In this document: positions 22,401 to 32,598 of the stretch, in pieces
How the letters are laid out: each line of letters starts with the position of its first letter
Position numbering within the stretch: position 1 is the first letter of the stretch
Source: Limnephilus marmoratus
Lineage: Eukaryota > Arthropoda > Insecta > Trichoptera > Limnephilidae
Direction: 5' to 3'
Length of the DNA stretch: 64,000 nucleotides
Assembly: GCA_917880885.1 (NCBI GenBank)
Contig: OU862916.1
Coordinates: 47,032,831 to 47,096,830 of the forward strand
The notes under the pieces: generated by a model
Told to the model about the DNA's origin: nothing
Database searches by the model: none
What the model saw: only the letters and a program-made list of their open reading frames with translations
Position numbers and translations under genes: made by a program

Positions 22401-23156
22401 ACTACCGGCCGTCATGCCTTATACTGTCATCTGTGGTTGAGACTATAAAACAACTTTTGCTGTGAACGAAACTGGGTGTATGGCGCGTAATTTAAATGGA
22501 TCTGCCTGCACAAAAACAGCTAATGGGTTCAATTGGTTTTCATCAAAAAGTACTAAAACATCTCCTCAGTAATAAACATCTCTCCTATCCATCATTGTAA
22601 CCCCACGAACAAACCGGGTAATCAAATACCATACAACGTTAGGTTGGCCAGTATAAAGCAGAGCCCGTGCCTAGCGTGGTCACGTTCTTGGGCTTATCTC
22701 ACGTTTTGGCGGTGCCACGCCGCGGGACCGTGCTCTATCGCCGGCACAGCTGATCAATGATAAATAATGGCAGTTTGATCAGTGGCTGACGTCATCGCCG
22801 ATCATTTTAATGCATACTATATTGACACGTAGTGTCAATTCCTTGAAATAGAAGCAACTAGATTGACACTATCAGTTATTTATTTTACTTTAGGAAGCCC
22901 GAAAGAAGACACTTACAATACTTATTTGATTAAAAAACCATCTAGTGCTTAGAATAAAACAAAAGTGTGAAAATTATTAATTATTTTTTAAGGTGAATTC
23001 GGATTATCGCAGAAGCGTCCCAACAGCCCGGAGCAAGTGGAACTATTGCATCCGAAATAGGGTATTTTCACAGTTTTTTTAGTGTCGAAAAATAATAATT
23101 TTATTTAATTGCAGCAGTTGTGACATTTTTATATTGTCGAAAAAATTTTACGAACG
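22401..23156. other. No recognised gene; small palindrome
   Basis: ATTGACACGTAGTGTCAAT at 22821-22839 is an 8-bp-arm perfect palindrome. Otherwise the sequence is unclassified. Confidence 0.4.
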
Positions 23157-23466
23157 ATTTGGGAGGCGGGATGGATACCGCCACCCCGGAAACCATTTAT
23201 CGAATAACCAAAACCTCTGCCATATGTCACCCCAAGTGGTTTGCTGCGTTTGGTGACTTAGCAAGTGTGCCCGTGTTCATGGGGTGAAGTTTGTCTAGGT
23301 CTTGGCGGCGGACGACCCGGACACACTGAACCCCAGATCCCTACCCACCCCTCATACCTTTTTTCTTTTCAGAACTTCCTGTCGGTCCTTTCCATGAAAA
23401 GACCTTCCTCACAGTATCCCCAAAGATGATATATGATATAGGCCCTGAGGGAAATTATTTTCCTCT
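23157..23466 (+). repeat. SINE-like family A, short form, no A tail
   Basis: The head GGGAGGCGGGATGGATACCG is present and the copy runs through TTTGGTGACTTAGCAAG and CACACTGAACCCC to CCCTGAGGGAAATTATTTTC, where it stops before the usual GTGTGGA tail. It is more diverged than the 29-kb and 31-kb copies. Confidence 0.75.
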
Positions 23467-24139
23467 TTCTCAATGTGCCTTTTTTGGAACCAAAACGACA
23501 TGCTGTTTTACTAGGAAGTAGTAGCGTTTTCTACCTCGTAATGACGTTAAGCCACTTTGAACCCAATGGGAATATGCCGTTTTAGATCGTTTTTAAAATC
23601 AATAATCAATTTTACATTATTGTTTCTCGTAAGGGCGGTACTGAGAGTATCTACCACTGTTGAACACTTATATTTGAAACCGTCTGAAACTCAAACGAAC
23701 CGAGAGAATACGTTTAATGCCAGAGTTCGATGTTCTAAATTTATACTAAACTCGCAACGCTTATTTTTTTCTTTTTTTACCAGAAAATCTCAGCTGTCCA
23801 GAGCTAGCGGGGCTGTCATTCTTGACAATAATTAATCCCACAAATTTAAACCCTTATTCGTTTTTTTCATAAAGCCTCATTTAATCTGAGTAATTTAAAG
23901 GTGATTTCCAGACACGCTATGTAAGATGTCCTGAGGCGATATTAACAAAAATAGCGCTTTAAAATTTTTTAAATGTGTTCGTTTTCCACTTACAATCTTC
24001 ATCAAAAACTAATTTTCGAAAAAAAAATAAAAATCGTCTTACGTAAACAACACCAAAATGTCAAATTTTTCAAACTTAGCACCCTATCACAATCAAAAAT
24101 CACGAGCCGTCACTGAGTAGAATACATATTTGTCTTTAA
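23467..24139. other. No recognised gene
   Basis: Mixed AT-rich sequence with a chance frame at 23557-23835. A CTGAGAGTATCTACCACTG crumb near 23640 resembles repeat H. Confidence 0.4.
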
Positions 24140-24849
24140 CCCATTGGCCACAAACCCCGACAGCCTGCCGGGTGTGCAACTCAGGTACTTAACCACAAAC
24201 CCCGGCACGCTGACGGGCTAGAGTAGGTCCGCCAAAAAACGGAATACGAGCTCAACAATGACATTTTTGAATAAAATTTTAAATGCCGAACATTCTGTAG
24301 ATAATTAATCATTCATTTCGAAGAATTGGCAATAAAATGTTTCTTATGTTTTTTCACTGATATTTGTGTTCCAAGTTTTGTATGCTGCCAGCCGCCATTT
24401 AATTTCTTCAAAATTGCGAGTGGTTCTAGGCTTTTGGTAGTGACCCTGAACGTCCCTGATTGCTTTGAGGACTATCATACCATTATTTTATTAGTCATTA
24501 GTAATATATGCATGTAAAAAACAACAATCATTATTGTTTGATTTATGAATGATATGTTTTTTTGTAACTTTTTTAAATAAAAATGTGAAAAAAAACTTAC
24601 GAAAAAAGAGAAGGTTATATTTGTATCCTTATTTACAGACATTTCAATATATTTTTTTAATTTTATTTTAATGTTTTTCTTTACCTTAATCGAATATGTA
24701 AATAAATTTAAAGAAATTAATTTATTTGAATATATGGTTTAAAAGTTACAATAGATTTAGTACACCAATGCAGGTTTTCAATTTTTGGTACAAAATTAAT
24801 TCAGTGGTGAAGGCCAATTTTTTTGCTCATTAATTCTGTGGCCAATGGG
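24140..24849. mobile_element. TTAA-flanked element with 19-bp ends (piggyBac-like, non-autonomous)
   Basis: TTAA at 24136-24139 and 24850-24853 flank the ends CCCATTGGCCACAAACC and (inverted) CCCATTGGCCACAGAAT. The CCC start plus TTAA duplication is the piggyBac signature. Just inside the left end, a 25-bp subterminal unit (CACAAACCCCGACAGCCTG) is repeated with a GC-rich hairpin. No transposase is recognised; the 63-codon frame at 24326-24517 lacks a diagnostic motif. Confidence 0.8.
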
Positions 24850-25086
24850 TTAAAATAATCGAGTATTTTTTTATTAGTCTTTTTAAAGTCCAGAAAAAAT
24901 ATAATATGAGGCCTGTAAAAACTGCTTTAAACTTCAAAACTCCTTTTCAGTTGTGATTTTATTGTATAATGTGAAAAATTTAATTCTTTAGAAAATGATC
25001 GTAATGCATTAAGTATTTGTGCCTGAATTTCCAAAATAAAATAAAATGAAAAAATAATGGTTTTCTTTGATTTGGGTTATAGTGAG

Positions 25087-25309
25087 TTTGGGTCATGGGG
25101 TGAGGTTTGTCTAAGTCTTGGAGGTGGATGACCAGGACACACTGAACCCCAGATTCCTACCCACCCCTTAAACCCTTTTCCTTCCCAGAACTCTCCTCTC
25201 CTTCTTCCTAAAAAACCCTCCACACAGCATCCCCAAAGATGACATAGGCCCTGAAGGAAATTATTTTCCTCAGGGCCTCCTGTGTGGAGATCATGTAAAA
25301 AAAAAAAAA
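25087..25309 (+). repeat. SINE-like family A, short form, poly(A)-tailed
   Basis: 5'-truncated at GGGTCATGGGGTGAGG, it continues through CCACACAGCATCCCC to CCTCCTGTGTGGAGATC and an A-run at 25297-25309. It sits just left of the 79-bp minisatellite. Confidence 0.75.
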
Positions 25310-25447
25310 GTTATAGCGGTGAACTCATCTAGTGTTTTATCTAACAATGTCTAACCTTTTGTTGGTATTTGTAATTATAACATTCACAGCTGTGAACACG
25401 TCAATACGAGCAATCGTATAAGTGCAAACTGTTCAAGTCGGTTGAGG

Positions 25448-26313
25448 ACTAGTGTACGGAGTGTAGCTTACTAGGTCTAGTGTACGCGTAGTACAGTCTA
25501 GCGGAGTATAACTTTCTGGTATAATTGCTAGTATACGGAATATAACCTAGTCTATTTTAAGTGATTCTTTGCTAATTCTAGTATACGGAGTGTAACTTAC
25601 TGGGACTAGTATACGGAGTATAATATAGTCTAGTTTAAGTGATTCTTTGGAATTTCCAATGTACGAAGTGTAACATACTGGGTCTAGTATTCGGAGTATA
25701 ACCTAGTGTAGTTTAAGTGATTCTTTACCACGTCAGTGTACGGAATTGGTTTAGTATACGGAATATAACTTGTCTAGTTTAAGTGATTCTTTGCTACTTC
25801 TAGTACAGGGAGTGTAAATTACAGACTAGTATATGAAGTGTAATCTACTCTAGTTTCAGAGATTCTTTGCAATTTTTAATATACGAAGTATAACTTACTG
25901 CTGGGTCGAGTCTGCGTAGTGTAACCTAGTCTATTTTAAGTGATTATTTGCTACTTCTAGTGTACGGAATGTAACTTACTGGGTCAAGTATATGGAGTGT
26001 AAACTATTATAGTTTAAGTGATTCTTTTCTACTTCTAGTATAGGTAGTGTACATTACTGAGACTAGTACATGAAGTGTAATCTACTCTAGCTTAAGTGAT
26101 GCAACTTAAATGCTTCTTGCAATGTACGGAGTGCAACTTACTGGGACTAATATACGGAGTGTAACCTGATCTAGTTTAAGGGATTCTTTGCTACTTCTAG
26201 GGTAAGGTGTGTGTAACTTACTGGGTCTAGTATAAGAAGTGCAACCGAGTTAAGTTTTAAGTGATTCCTTGCTACTTCTAGTGTAGTATATTGGATCGAG
26301 TATGCGGTGTAAC
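25448..26313. repeat. Minisatellite, about 79-bp period, left part
   Basis: About ten to eleven degenerate units are built on CTAGTATACGGAGTGTAAC and TTTAAGTGATTCTTTGCTAC. Successive GTGATTCTTT landmarks fall at about 25561, 25639, 25718, 25783, 25860, 25940, 26019, 26096, 26180 and 26261. The period is therefore about 79 bp, with one short unit of 65. The array resumes at 27051, so the P-like element is inserted in it. Confidence 0.85.
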
Positions 26314-27050
26314 CATAGACATATGAATATTAATAGACCTGCCCTAAGCGATAAAAGCGTTTTATTTCCCCCTCCCCATACCGGTTCCATCGGAACCGGA
26401 TGGGATCGAGTATGGCTTCACGTGAATCTAAAAAATGTGATGTCATCATTCTTCTGCGAGCCAGCGTCGAGCACTCATCGGTGCATTTTACGAAATAACA
26501 CGGCTAAAATAGTGGCTTGTGTTTTGAAAACGTGTAAAAATAAAAGTGAAAAGGAGAATAAACCCAATTGTCGTATTACATTCCATAGAAAAGCATTTTT
26601 TAACTTTATTATGAGCTTATTCAGATCACATAATATGGTCGTTTTTGTAACACACACTATCACTCGAGACACATGGCGTGTGATCGTCGCTGTATTGTGG
26701 GGTAAGTAAATTATGAAACATTTGTAAAAGTGTCTTAACTAAATACGTCAACAAACTATTGGACTATGAAAATAGGCGAACTTTACTTTGCTGTATTTGG
26801 AATTTGTAAATTTGTTCATTTCGCGGCGTGCAATTCGCGCTTTCATGTAAAAAGGTCTATTCATTAAAGAGCAGAGTTTACTTTTAAGAACTAAATGGTG
26901 ATATTATAATGCGAGATGCCCATATACTCTCAGATTGAGTTATTGACGAATCACATATCACCGAATTCATCTTCCCGCTCTGCGCCCCGCTATAGTTGGT
27001 TTCTTCCCCTCACCTTTATGTTCTGGTCTATTAATATTCATATGTCTATG
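26314..27050 (+). mobile_element. P-like element with perfect long TIRs and a THAP-like fragment
   Basis: This 737-bp element ends in exact 26-bp inverted repeats beginning CATAGACATATGAATATT. Both sides carry the 8-bp duplication GGTGTAAC (26306-26313 and 27051-27058). It is related to the elements at 19382 and 32599 but carries an extra coding-like segment at about 26500-26600. A conserved GGGGTAAGTAAATTATG at about 26698 looks like a splice donor. Together these favour the P superfamily, whose transposases start with a THAP zinc finger. Confidence 0.85.
26500..26600 (+). pseudogene. THAP zinc-finger fragment of a P-type transposase
   Basis: Inside the frame 26302-26709 the translation reads VACVLKTCKNKSEKENKPNC then RITFHR. 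This matches the start of THAP domains: a CxxxxC pair followed about 20 residues later by ITFHRFP. The later C-x2-H pair and the proline after FHRF are absent (it reads FHRKAFF), so the finger is incomplete. The rest of any transposase is missing. The consensus-like splice donor at about 26701 could mark the original exon 1 end. The match is by eye and short. Confidence 0.5.
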
Positions 27051-27058
27051 GGTGTAAC

Positions 27059-27145
27059 TCATTAGGTCTAGTGCGTACACATATAGTCTAGTATACAAAG
27101 TGTTTCTTTGCTGCTTCTAGTGTGCGGAGTGCAACTTAATTTGTG
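27059..27145. repeat. Minisatellite, about 79-bp period, right remainder
   Basis: The GTCTAGTATACAAAGTG and TTTCTTTGCTGCTTCTAGTG words continue the array interrupted by the P-like element. Confidence 0.75.
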
Positions 27146-27834
27146 ACAAAAGGAGCAGTTTTTTACAATTTCCATATAGGTTTTTAGTTTTTGTTACATT
27201 TTTAAACGTTTATTATATCACCGTTCAGTGGTTAAATAAGTTCAAGAGTGCTTTATATTGTGTGTTATAACCTTTTATAAAAAAAATGTGTTTTTATTAT
27301 TGACTTCAACGTTTTCAAGGCCAGTTTCTGAAGACAGATGCAAATTTATCGTCTTACGAGTGTTTAAAGAATGACTTTAGAAGAGGGAATGTTGCACGAA
27401 GAGACTTACTTCAAAAGGTTAGTTGTTGATATTAGCAATTTGCGAATTCGATATTCATAAATTATGGCACGGATCAGTCAATCTCGTGATTTGAATATTC
27501 ATACGTCACAGGTATGTTTCACTGTAAAAATTACATCAATTGTACGTCGTCGTGGTTGTCGTCGCGTCGGGGAGATATTTTTTATTTAACCGTCTGGCGA
27601 AATATGAAATATTTCTGTTCATGTAACATCTCCGGGGAAATCGACCAAAATGCTGTCTGGTTGATTAAAAATCTTAAGAATGAATATATTCATTATGAAC
27701 GAATTACATTCATTCACTCGGCTGAATGAGTCAATTCATATTGAAATAAGCGTAGATATCAAATTTCATGCCTCTAAATATTTTTCGCATTTGGACCTTG
27801 TACTTAGGTTCGTTTCTTTATCTCTACATCTCTA
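27146..27834. other. No recognised gene
   Basis: Unclassified sequence. The 71-codon frame at 27514-27729 begins with an ATG and has no family match that I recognise. Confidence 0.4.
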
Positions 27835-28452
27835 TCTCTACATATTATAAATTAAAGTCCCCCGCGTCGTCTGTCTGTCTGTCTGTTCGCGATAAACTCG
27901 AAAACTACTGAACGGATTTTCATACGGTTTTCACCAATAGATAGAGCATTTCGTGAGGAAGGCTTAGGTATGTAATTTGTCAAGGATTTGTGTAAATTGG
28001 TTGAAACATAACGATAATTGTTAGAAGTGTCGGAAAAATCAAGCTGCCTGGTAGCTTTCATCGAAAACGCTGCCTAATCCTTTTGGGATATAACAAAACA
28101 ATGCATGTTGGTATATTTTTCTTTTATAGGATCTATCTTTTACGGATAGCTTACTATACCCATTCTATCTTCTAAAAAAATGGTCACGTACATGCGGTAA
28201 TTGAAAAGTTATTTAGACGGATACAGTATTAATCCTTATTAACTTAAATACGTTAGTACCCCAAGCATTTCATGCAAAATTATTATAATCTTTCACACCA
28301 TCTCTACGTATTATAAATTAAAGTCCTCCGCGGAATCTGCCTGTCTCTTTGCGATAAACTCAAAGACGGCGGTGGTTATGAAGGTTGGATAGCCATCCAG
28401 TAGATGACGTTGTGTTTTATTAGCCACAGCAACGGGTGGCCGGGTCAGCTAG
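27835..28452 (+). mobile_element. Non-autonomous Helitron with two 5' ends and one 3' end
   Basis: The 5' end TCTCTACATATTATAAATTA follows an A. The 3' end GGCCGGGTCAGCTAG is followed by T at 28453, giving the A/T insertion and CTAG end of Helitrons. A second 5' terminus, TCTCTACGTATTATAAATTA, occurs inside at 28301, so 28301-28452 alone is also a complete-looking 152-bp Helitron. A (CTGT)n tract and GATAAACTCGAAAACTACTG are typical of insect Helitron 5' regions. No Rep/helicase is present. Confidence 0.8.
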
Positions 28453-28675
28453 TTTCATTTCTATGATTGCGCTCTGTGCTTCTAGCTTTTATTTACATTT
28501 ATTTATTTATTTTGTTACAAAAATTCATTTACAGTTTAAGGAAGCTTTGACTGTCCAATTAGGAAGGTCTCCCATTCTAGGAAGTCAAAGTTTCGTACAT
28601 ATTGGCTAGGTAGGTACATGATGATTCATAGTATTAAATAAAGTTGGCAATTAAAATGTTAGTTATTAAAACATT

Positions 28676-29085
28676 AGCTCCACGCCGTGAGGAAAAAATT
28701 CCCTCGGGGCCTAAGTCATCTTTAGAGTTGCTGTGTGGAAGGTCTCTTAAGGGAAAGGAAGGAGAGAAAGTTCTGGGACGAAAAAGGGTTTGAATTTGAG
28801 GATCTATGTGCCCAGGAGTGAAGGACGTATGAATCCATCCCTCCCATTGCGGTGCACAGCGATGCGTCGAGAGAGTCCGGCTGGAGAAATCAAAATATCT
28901 CTCTCAACCAGTCTCTTCCGATCCAGCCTGCCACATATTTGGTGGGCAGACAAACCCGCCGCCGAGACCCGGGACAAACCTCACCTCATGAACCCGGGTA
29001 CCCCTGCTAAGTCACCAAACGTAGCAAACCACGTGGGATGATGCGTGGTTATCCAATAAATAAATCCGGGGCGGCGGTACAAATT
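28676..29085 (-). repeat. SINE-like family A, long form, minus strand
   Basis: The minus-strand copy has the tail (plus: TTAGCTCCACGCC), the TCTTTAGAGTTGCTGTGTGG tail block and the head (GGGGCGGCGGTAC near 29070). It has an extra segment of about 150 bp (GGAGTGAAGGACGTATGAAT ... GAGAGAGTCCGGCTGG) absent from the short forms. It faces the short copy at 29092 head to head. Confidence 0.75.
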
Positions 29086-29091
29086 TTTCCA

Positions 29092-29432
29092 AATCACAAT
29101 TTGGGAGGCGGGAATGGGTACCGCTGCCCCGGGAACCTTTATTGGATAACCAACACCTCTGCCATAGGTCACCCCAAGTGGTTCGCTACGTTTGGTGATT
29201 TAGCAGGGGTGCCCGGGTTCATGGGGTGAGGTTTGTCTAGGTCTTGGAGGCGGATGACCAGGACACACTGAACCCCAGATTCTTACCCACCCCTTAAACC
29301 CTTTTCCTTCCCAGAACTCTCCTCTCCTTCCTCCCCTTAAAAAAACCCTCTACACAGCATCCCCAAAGATGACATGGCCCTGAGGGAAATTATTTTCCTG
29401 TGTGGAGCTAACGTAAAAAAAAAAAAAAAAAA
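29092..29432 (+). repeat. SINE-like family A, short form, most complete copy
   Basis: The copy starts at TTTGGGAGGCGGGAATGG, runs through GGATAACCAACACCTCTGCC, GGTTCGCTACGTTTGG, GGGTTCATGGGGTGAGG and CACACTGAACCCC, and ends GTGTGGAGCTAACGT plus 18 A. I could not identify a clean tRNA or 5S head. It may instead be an internally deleted LINE 5'+3' fusion. Confidence 0.75.
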
Positions 29433-29724
29433 TTGGCTACACCAATTAATACGATAATTTACCACAACATGTCTCCTGCTGTAAATTTCACACGTTTTAT
29501 TTTATCCCCATTATACTCCATGCCTTGTTGTACGTCAAACGCACGAGTGCATCCTGCAATGCATAAAGAACTTCAGCAAATTAATGTTTATCAGCGTTTT
29601 TCTGCACTCGTGAGAATTCTCTCACCGATAACAAACTCGTGTCATAAGTATATATACAAGGTGGCGCAAAAGTTGTCACCCGGTGTTCTTTGGCTGTAAT
29701 ATTTTTATGAATGAAAAATTTTGA

Positions 29725-29946
29725 TTATGCTTTTGGATTGTGTTTATTTGATGTCTTAATTTTTTCCATTAAGTCGAGAAAATGAAGTCGACCAAGTGGC
29801 CGCCGCCAGAATTGATGACCATACAGGCAGGCCCGATTTATGGCATTTTCCGTCACTGTTTCCAGAACTTCCGGTGATAGGTTCTCGTAGTCTTGACGGA
29901 TATTCCCTTTGAGGGCTTCAATACTCTGAGGCTTGTTGACATGGAC
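29725..29946 (-). pseudogene. Mariner-family transposase, C-terminal remnant
   Basis: The frame VHVNKPQSIEALKGNIRQ ... LETVTENAINRACL matches the C-terminus of insect mariner-like transposases (the VYVNKPxTIEELKxxI block). It starts exactly at the MITE insertion. The preceding catalytic-region block lies at 30361-30470 on the other side. Confidence 0.8.
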
Positions 29947-30341
29947 CACAGGTTCTCAACCTTATTTTGCCCACCGCCCACTTTGTGATTATTTTTTATC
30001 TAATTCCCCCCAATTCTTTTTACTTACCATCAGTCGCGAATCTGAAACAGCAATTGTCACTATTATATTTACCACAACGGGGGGGGGTATCTACCCGGTT
30101 GCTACCTCCTTCCTTCTTGTATTAATGATATACTATCAATTCTTAATAATAATAATACACGTAAGATTATTAGTACGTGATAAGCGTGTTTTTTTTTGTC
30201 TTTTTAGACCATATTTTTTACCTGCCCACGCCCTCACTATGCCATTTCAACGCCCGCTAGTTTTCCTAAACGTTCCCAGTTTTCTCTGGGTCTTCTCCCG
30301 CAGCTACAAGGGGGCGTTACTGCCCACGTTAAGAACCTATG
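29947..30341. mobile_element. hAT-like MITE inside the mariner, family D copy 1
   Basis: The ends CACAGGTTCTCAACC and (inverted) CATAGGTTCTTAACG are imperfect inverted repeats. The flanks ACATGGAC (29939-29946) and ACATATAC (30342-30349) look like an 8-bp duplication with two changes. The interior matches, inverted, the unit at 50488-50720 (AGACCCAGAGAAAA, TGGTCTAAAAAGAC). The insertion splits the transposase remnant. Confidence 0.7.
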
Positions 30342-30360
30342 ACATATACTCATGACTCAT

Positions 30361-30480
30361 GACTTAAAGAAACCGCACAAAAATAAGTGTGGAACGGTTA
30401 AATCAGGCGATCTTGCCGGCCAGTGCAAATCACCATAAAACGAGAGATTAGGCGACCCGGAAATGCGTTTTTTCAAAAAA
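30361..30480 (-). pseudogene. Mariner-family transposase, catalytic-region remnant
   Basis: The minus-strand translation reads LHWPARSPDLTVPHLFLCGF, which corresponds to the WPxxSPDLxPxDFFLWG signature of mariner transposases around the last catalytic acidic residue. An in-frame stop follows close to the MITE junction. Upstream similarity fades beyond 30480. Confidence 0.85.
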
Positions 30481-30604
30481 TTTCCGCGTTCTTGAGGAGT
30501 ATCTGTTTATACTTCATAAAGGTCAAAGCAGAACTGACATTTGCCGCCATTTGCAACAATTATGGCATCTTCCGATAGGGTGATGACTTTTGCGCCACCT
30601 TGTA

Positions 30605-31240
30605 CCTGAGTACCCGTGGTTTCTACTCCCCGGGTACAATTAGAATCGCAACTAAACAGGTTTGTCTCAAGTGCAATTTGTGAGTTTGACTTTACGATAA
30701 GGTAGTCTTAAGAGGCTACATTTATTATTTCTGCAAGGTAATTGCGGTGCATGAATGCAATAGCAGGCCTCGCAAGTAAACTAGAGGTACTCAGTACGAA
30801 TGTGGTGTATTTTATTGTGACAAGCATTAATTGGTTTGGTTTGTTCGTGGTAAAGATTTTTTTGGAAAACAGTTATAATACAATTAAATTATGTTTAAAA
30901 AATAATTACACGCCCTGCAGGCGTTTTTTTTTTTTGGTCTTCGCGAAATTTTGTAAAGGTCCCTGTCAATAGAGTTTTGTACCTTTGTACTAACAACAGC
31001 AAAGATATTGAGATATAATAGATGTGCTATCTGCAGTTTTTACTAGGTGGAACTGCGCTTCCGGTTGTCGCCGATATTGTTTACCAATTAACAAATAAAC
31101 TAAATGAACGAATAACGAATAAATCAAACGAACTTTAAACTAAATGAACGAATTCTTTCCGTATTCAAACTATGTATATTGTTAACCAATACTAATGCAC
31201 ACCTTCAAAAAATCAACGAAATGAACAAATTTTTAATTTG
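30605..31240. other. No recognised gene
   Basis: The sequence is AT-rich, with an ATGAACGAATAA-like degenerate repetition near 31095-31215. Nothing coding was recognised. Confidence 0.4.
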
Positions 31241-31565
31241 TACCGCCGCCCCGGGAATCTTTATTGGATAACCAACACCTCTGCCATAGGTGCCTCAAGT
31301 GGTTCGCTACGTTTGGTGATTTAGCAGGGGTGCCCGGGTTCATGGGGTGAGGTTTGTCTACTTCTTGGAGGCGGATGACCAGGACATACTGAACCCAAGA
31401 TTCCTACCCACCCCTTAAACCCTTTTCCTTCCCAGAACTCTCCTCTCCTTCCTTTCCTTAAAAAACCCTCCACACAGAATCATACGTGAGAATAAAGATG
31501 ACTAGACCCTGAGGGAAATTATGTTCCTCAGGACCTCCTGTGTGGAGTTCATGTAAAAAAAAAAA
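31241..31565 (+). repeat. SINE-like family A, short form
   Basis: The head TACCGCCGCCCCGGGAATC and the tail CCTCCTGTGTGGAGTTC with an A-run (31555-31565) are present. A 20-bp local change near 31485-31500 (AATCATACGTGAG) distinguishes it from the 29-kb copy. Fragments of the tail (CCACACAGCATCTTC) recur in tandem at 31806-31846. Confidence 0.75.
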
Positions 31566-32590
31566 TCTTTTCGTATGCAAACTACCCTGATTAGGTCGTA
31601 GTACGCCGACAGTTGCGCGGACATCATAGCATATCTCTTTTGTATTTGAATATCTTGAATACAACAGCAATGCTAATTTATTCAACTATCGTATGCATTA
31701 CTGATCAATTTGAACAAATATCACAGCATACCATTACAAGAGGAATGGTACAATTAAATGAAATTTCTAAAATGGTGTAGGTATGTATAATTCATCATTT
31801 CAACACTCCACACAGCATCTTCAACCTCCACACAGCATCTTCGAAGATGACATAGATAAATAATCTTCAAAAAATTGTCAAAATAAGAAATATTGTCGTG
31901 TACGAGTATATAGTCTGCCAATTAAGAGTAGAAAATATTAAAAATGGAACTACAAATTTTGTAGGCTGGCAACACAAATTTAACTGTCAAATATTCTTTT
32001 AAAGCGCAATGACACTGAATTTATAGAACACTGTAAATCACATTTTAAAAAACATTTTTTGTTCTTAAAGAAAAAAAAATTAATTGAAGAAGCCCTGTGT
32101 TAAGGTACCTACTTAATGACATTAATTTGTATACCTATATATATTTCTAATTTAGAGATCAGAGGGTATCTAAATTGCAATGAAAAACTATTTTTTTCGC
32201 TTATGTGCCTTTTTAATTTTTTTACAAAAATGTTGGTTACACAGCTATACATTTCCACCATGAGTTAGTTATATTTTGGTATTGCCATTTGAACAACAGT
32301 GGAGCCCTCCTACGTTTTCTACTCTTATTTGACAATCTGTAATCCGTTCAATAAAAGAATAAAAAGTACAAAATTTCTTTATCCGAATATCGATTTTTTT
32401 TTTCAAAATTATGGACGTTTCGAGTCAAAATGATTCATATGTTTTTTGTTAAAATTTTCATGTTTGATATTAAATTTTATTTTATGAAAATATCAGTGTT
32501 TATATACCAAATTCAAACATCCGAAGGATAATTTTATCTAATTTCTACAATGGTATTTATTTTTATGACAACTTCAAAAATAAAATTTGC
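31566..32590. other. No recognised gene
   Basis: Apart from two CTCCACACAGCATCTTC crumbs of family A at about 31806-31846, this is AT-rich sequence with no feature. Confidence 0.4.
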
Positions 32591-32598
32591 TTTCTGTC

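Larger units (their letters stand above)
29657..30602 (-). mobile_element. Tc1/mariner-type element, deleted and interrupted
   Basis: The inverted ends CAAGGTGGCGCAAAAGTT (left) and its counterpart at 30579-30602 share about 22 of 25 bases and are flanked by TA (29655-29656, 30603-30604). On the minus strand, transposase remnants are readable on both sides of an inserted 395-bp hAT-like MITE (29947-30341). The N-terminal half of the transposase is absent. The element is inactive. Confidence 0.85.

Noticed and set aside
25448..27145. CRISPR-like repeat-spacer array
   Set aside because: The repeats are contiguous degenerate 79-bp units without unique equal-length spacers, and the window is clearly eukaryotic.
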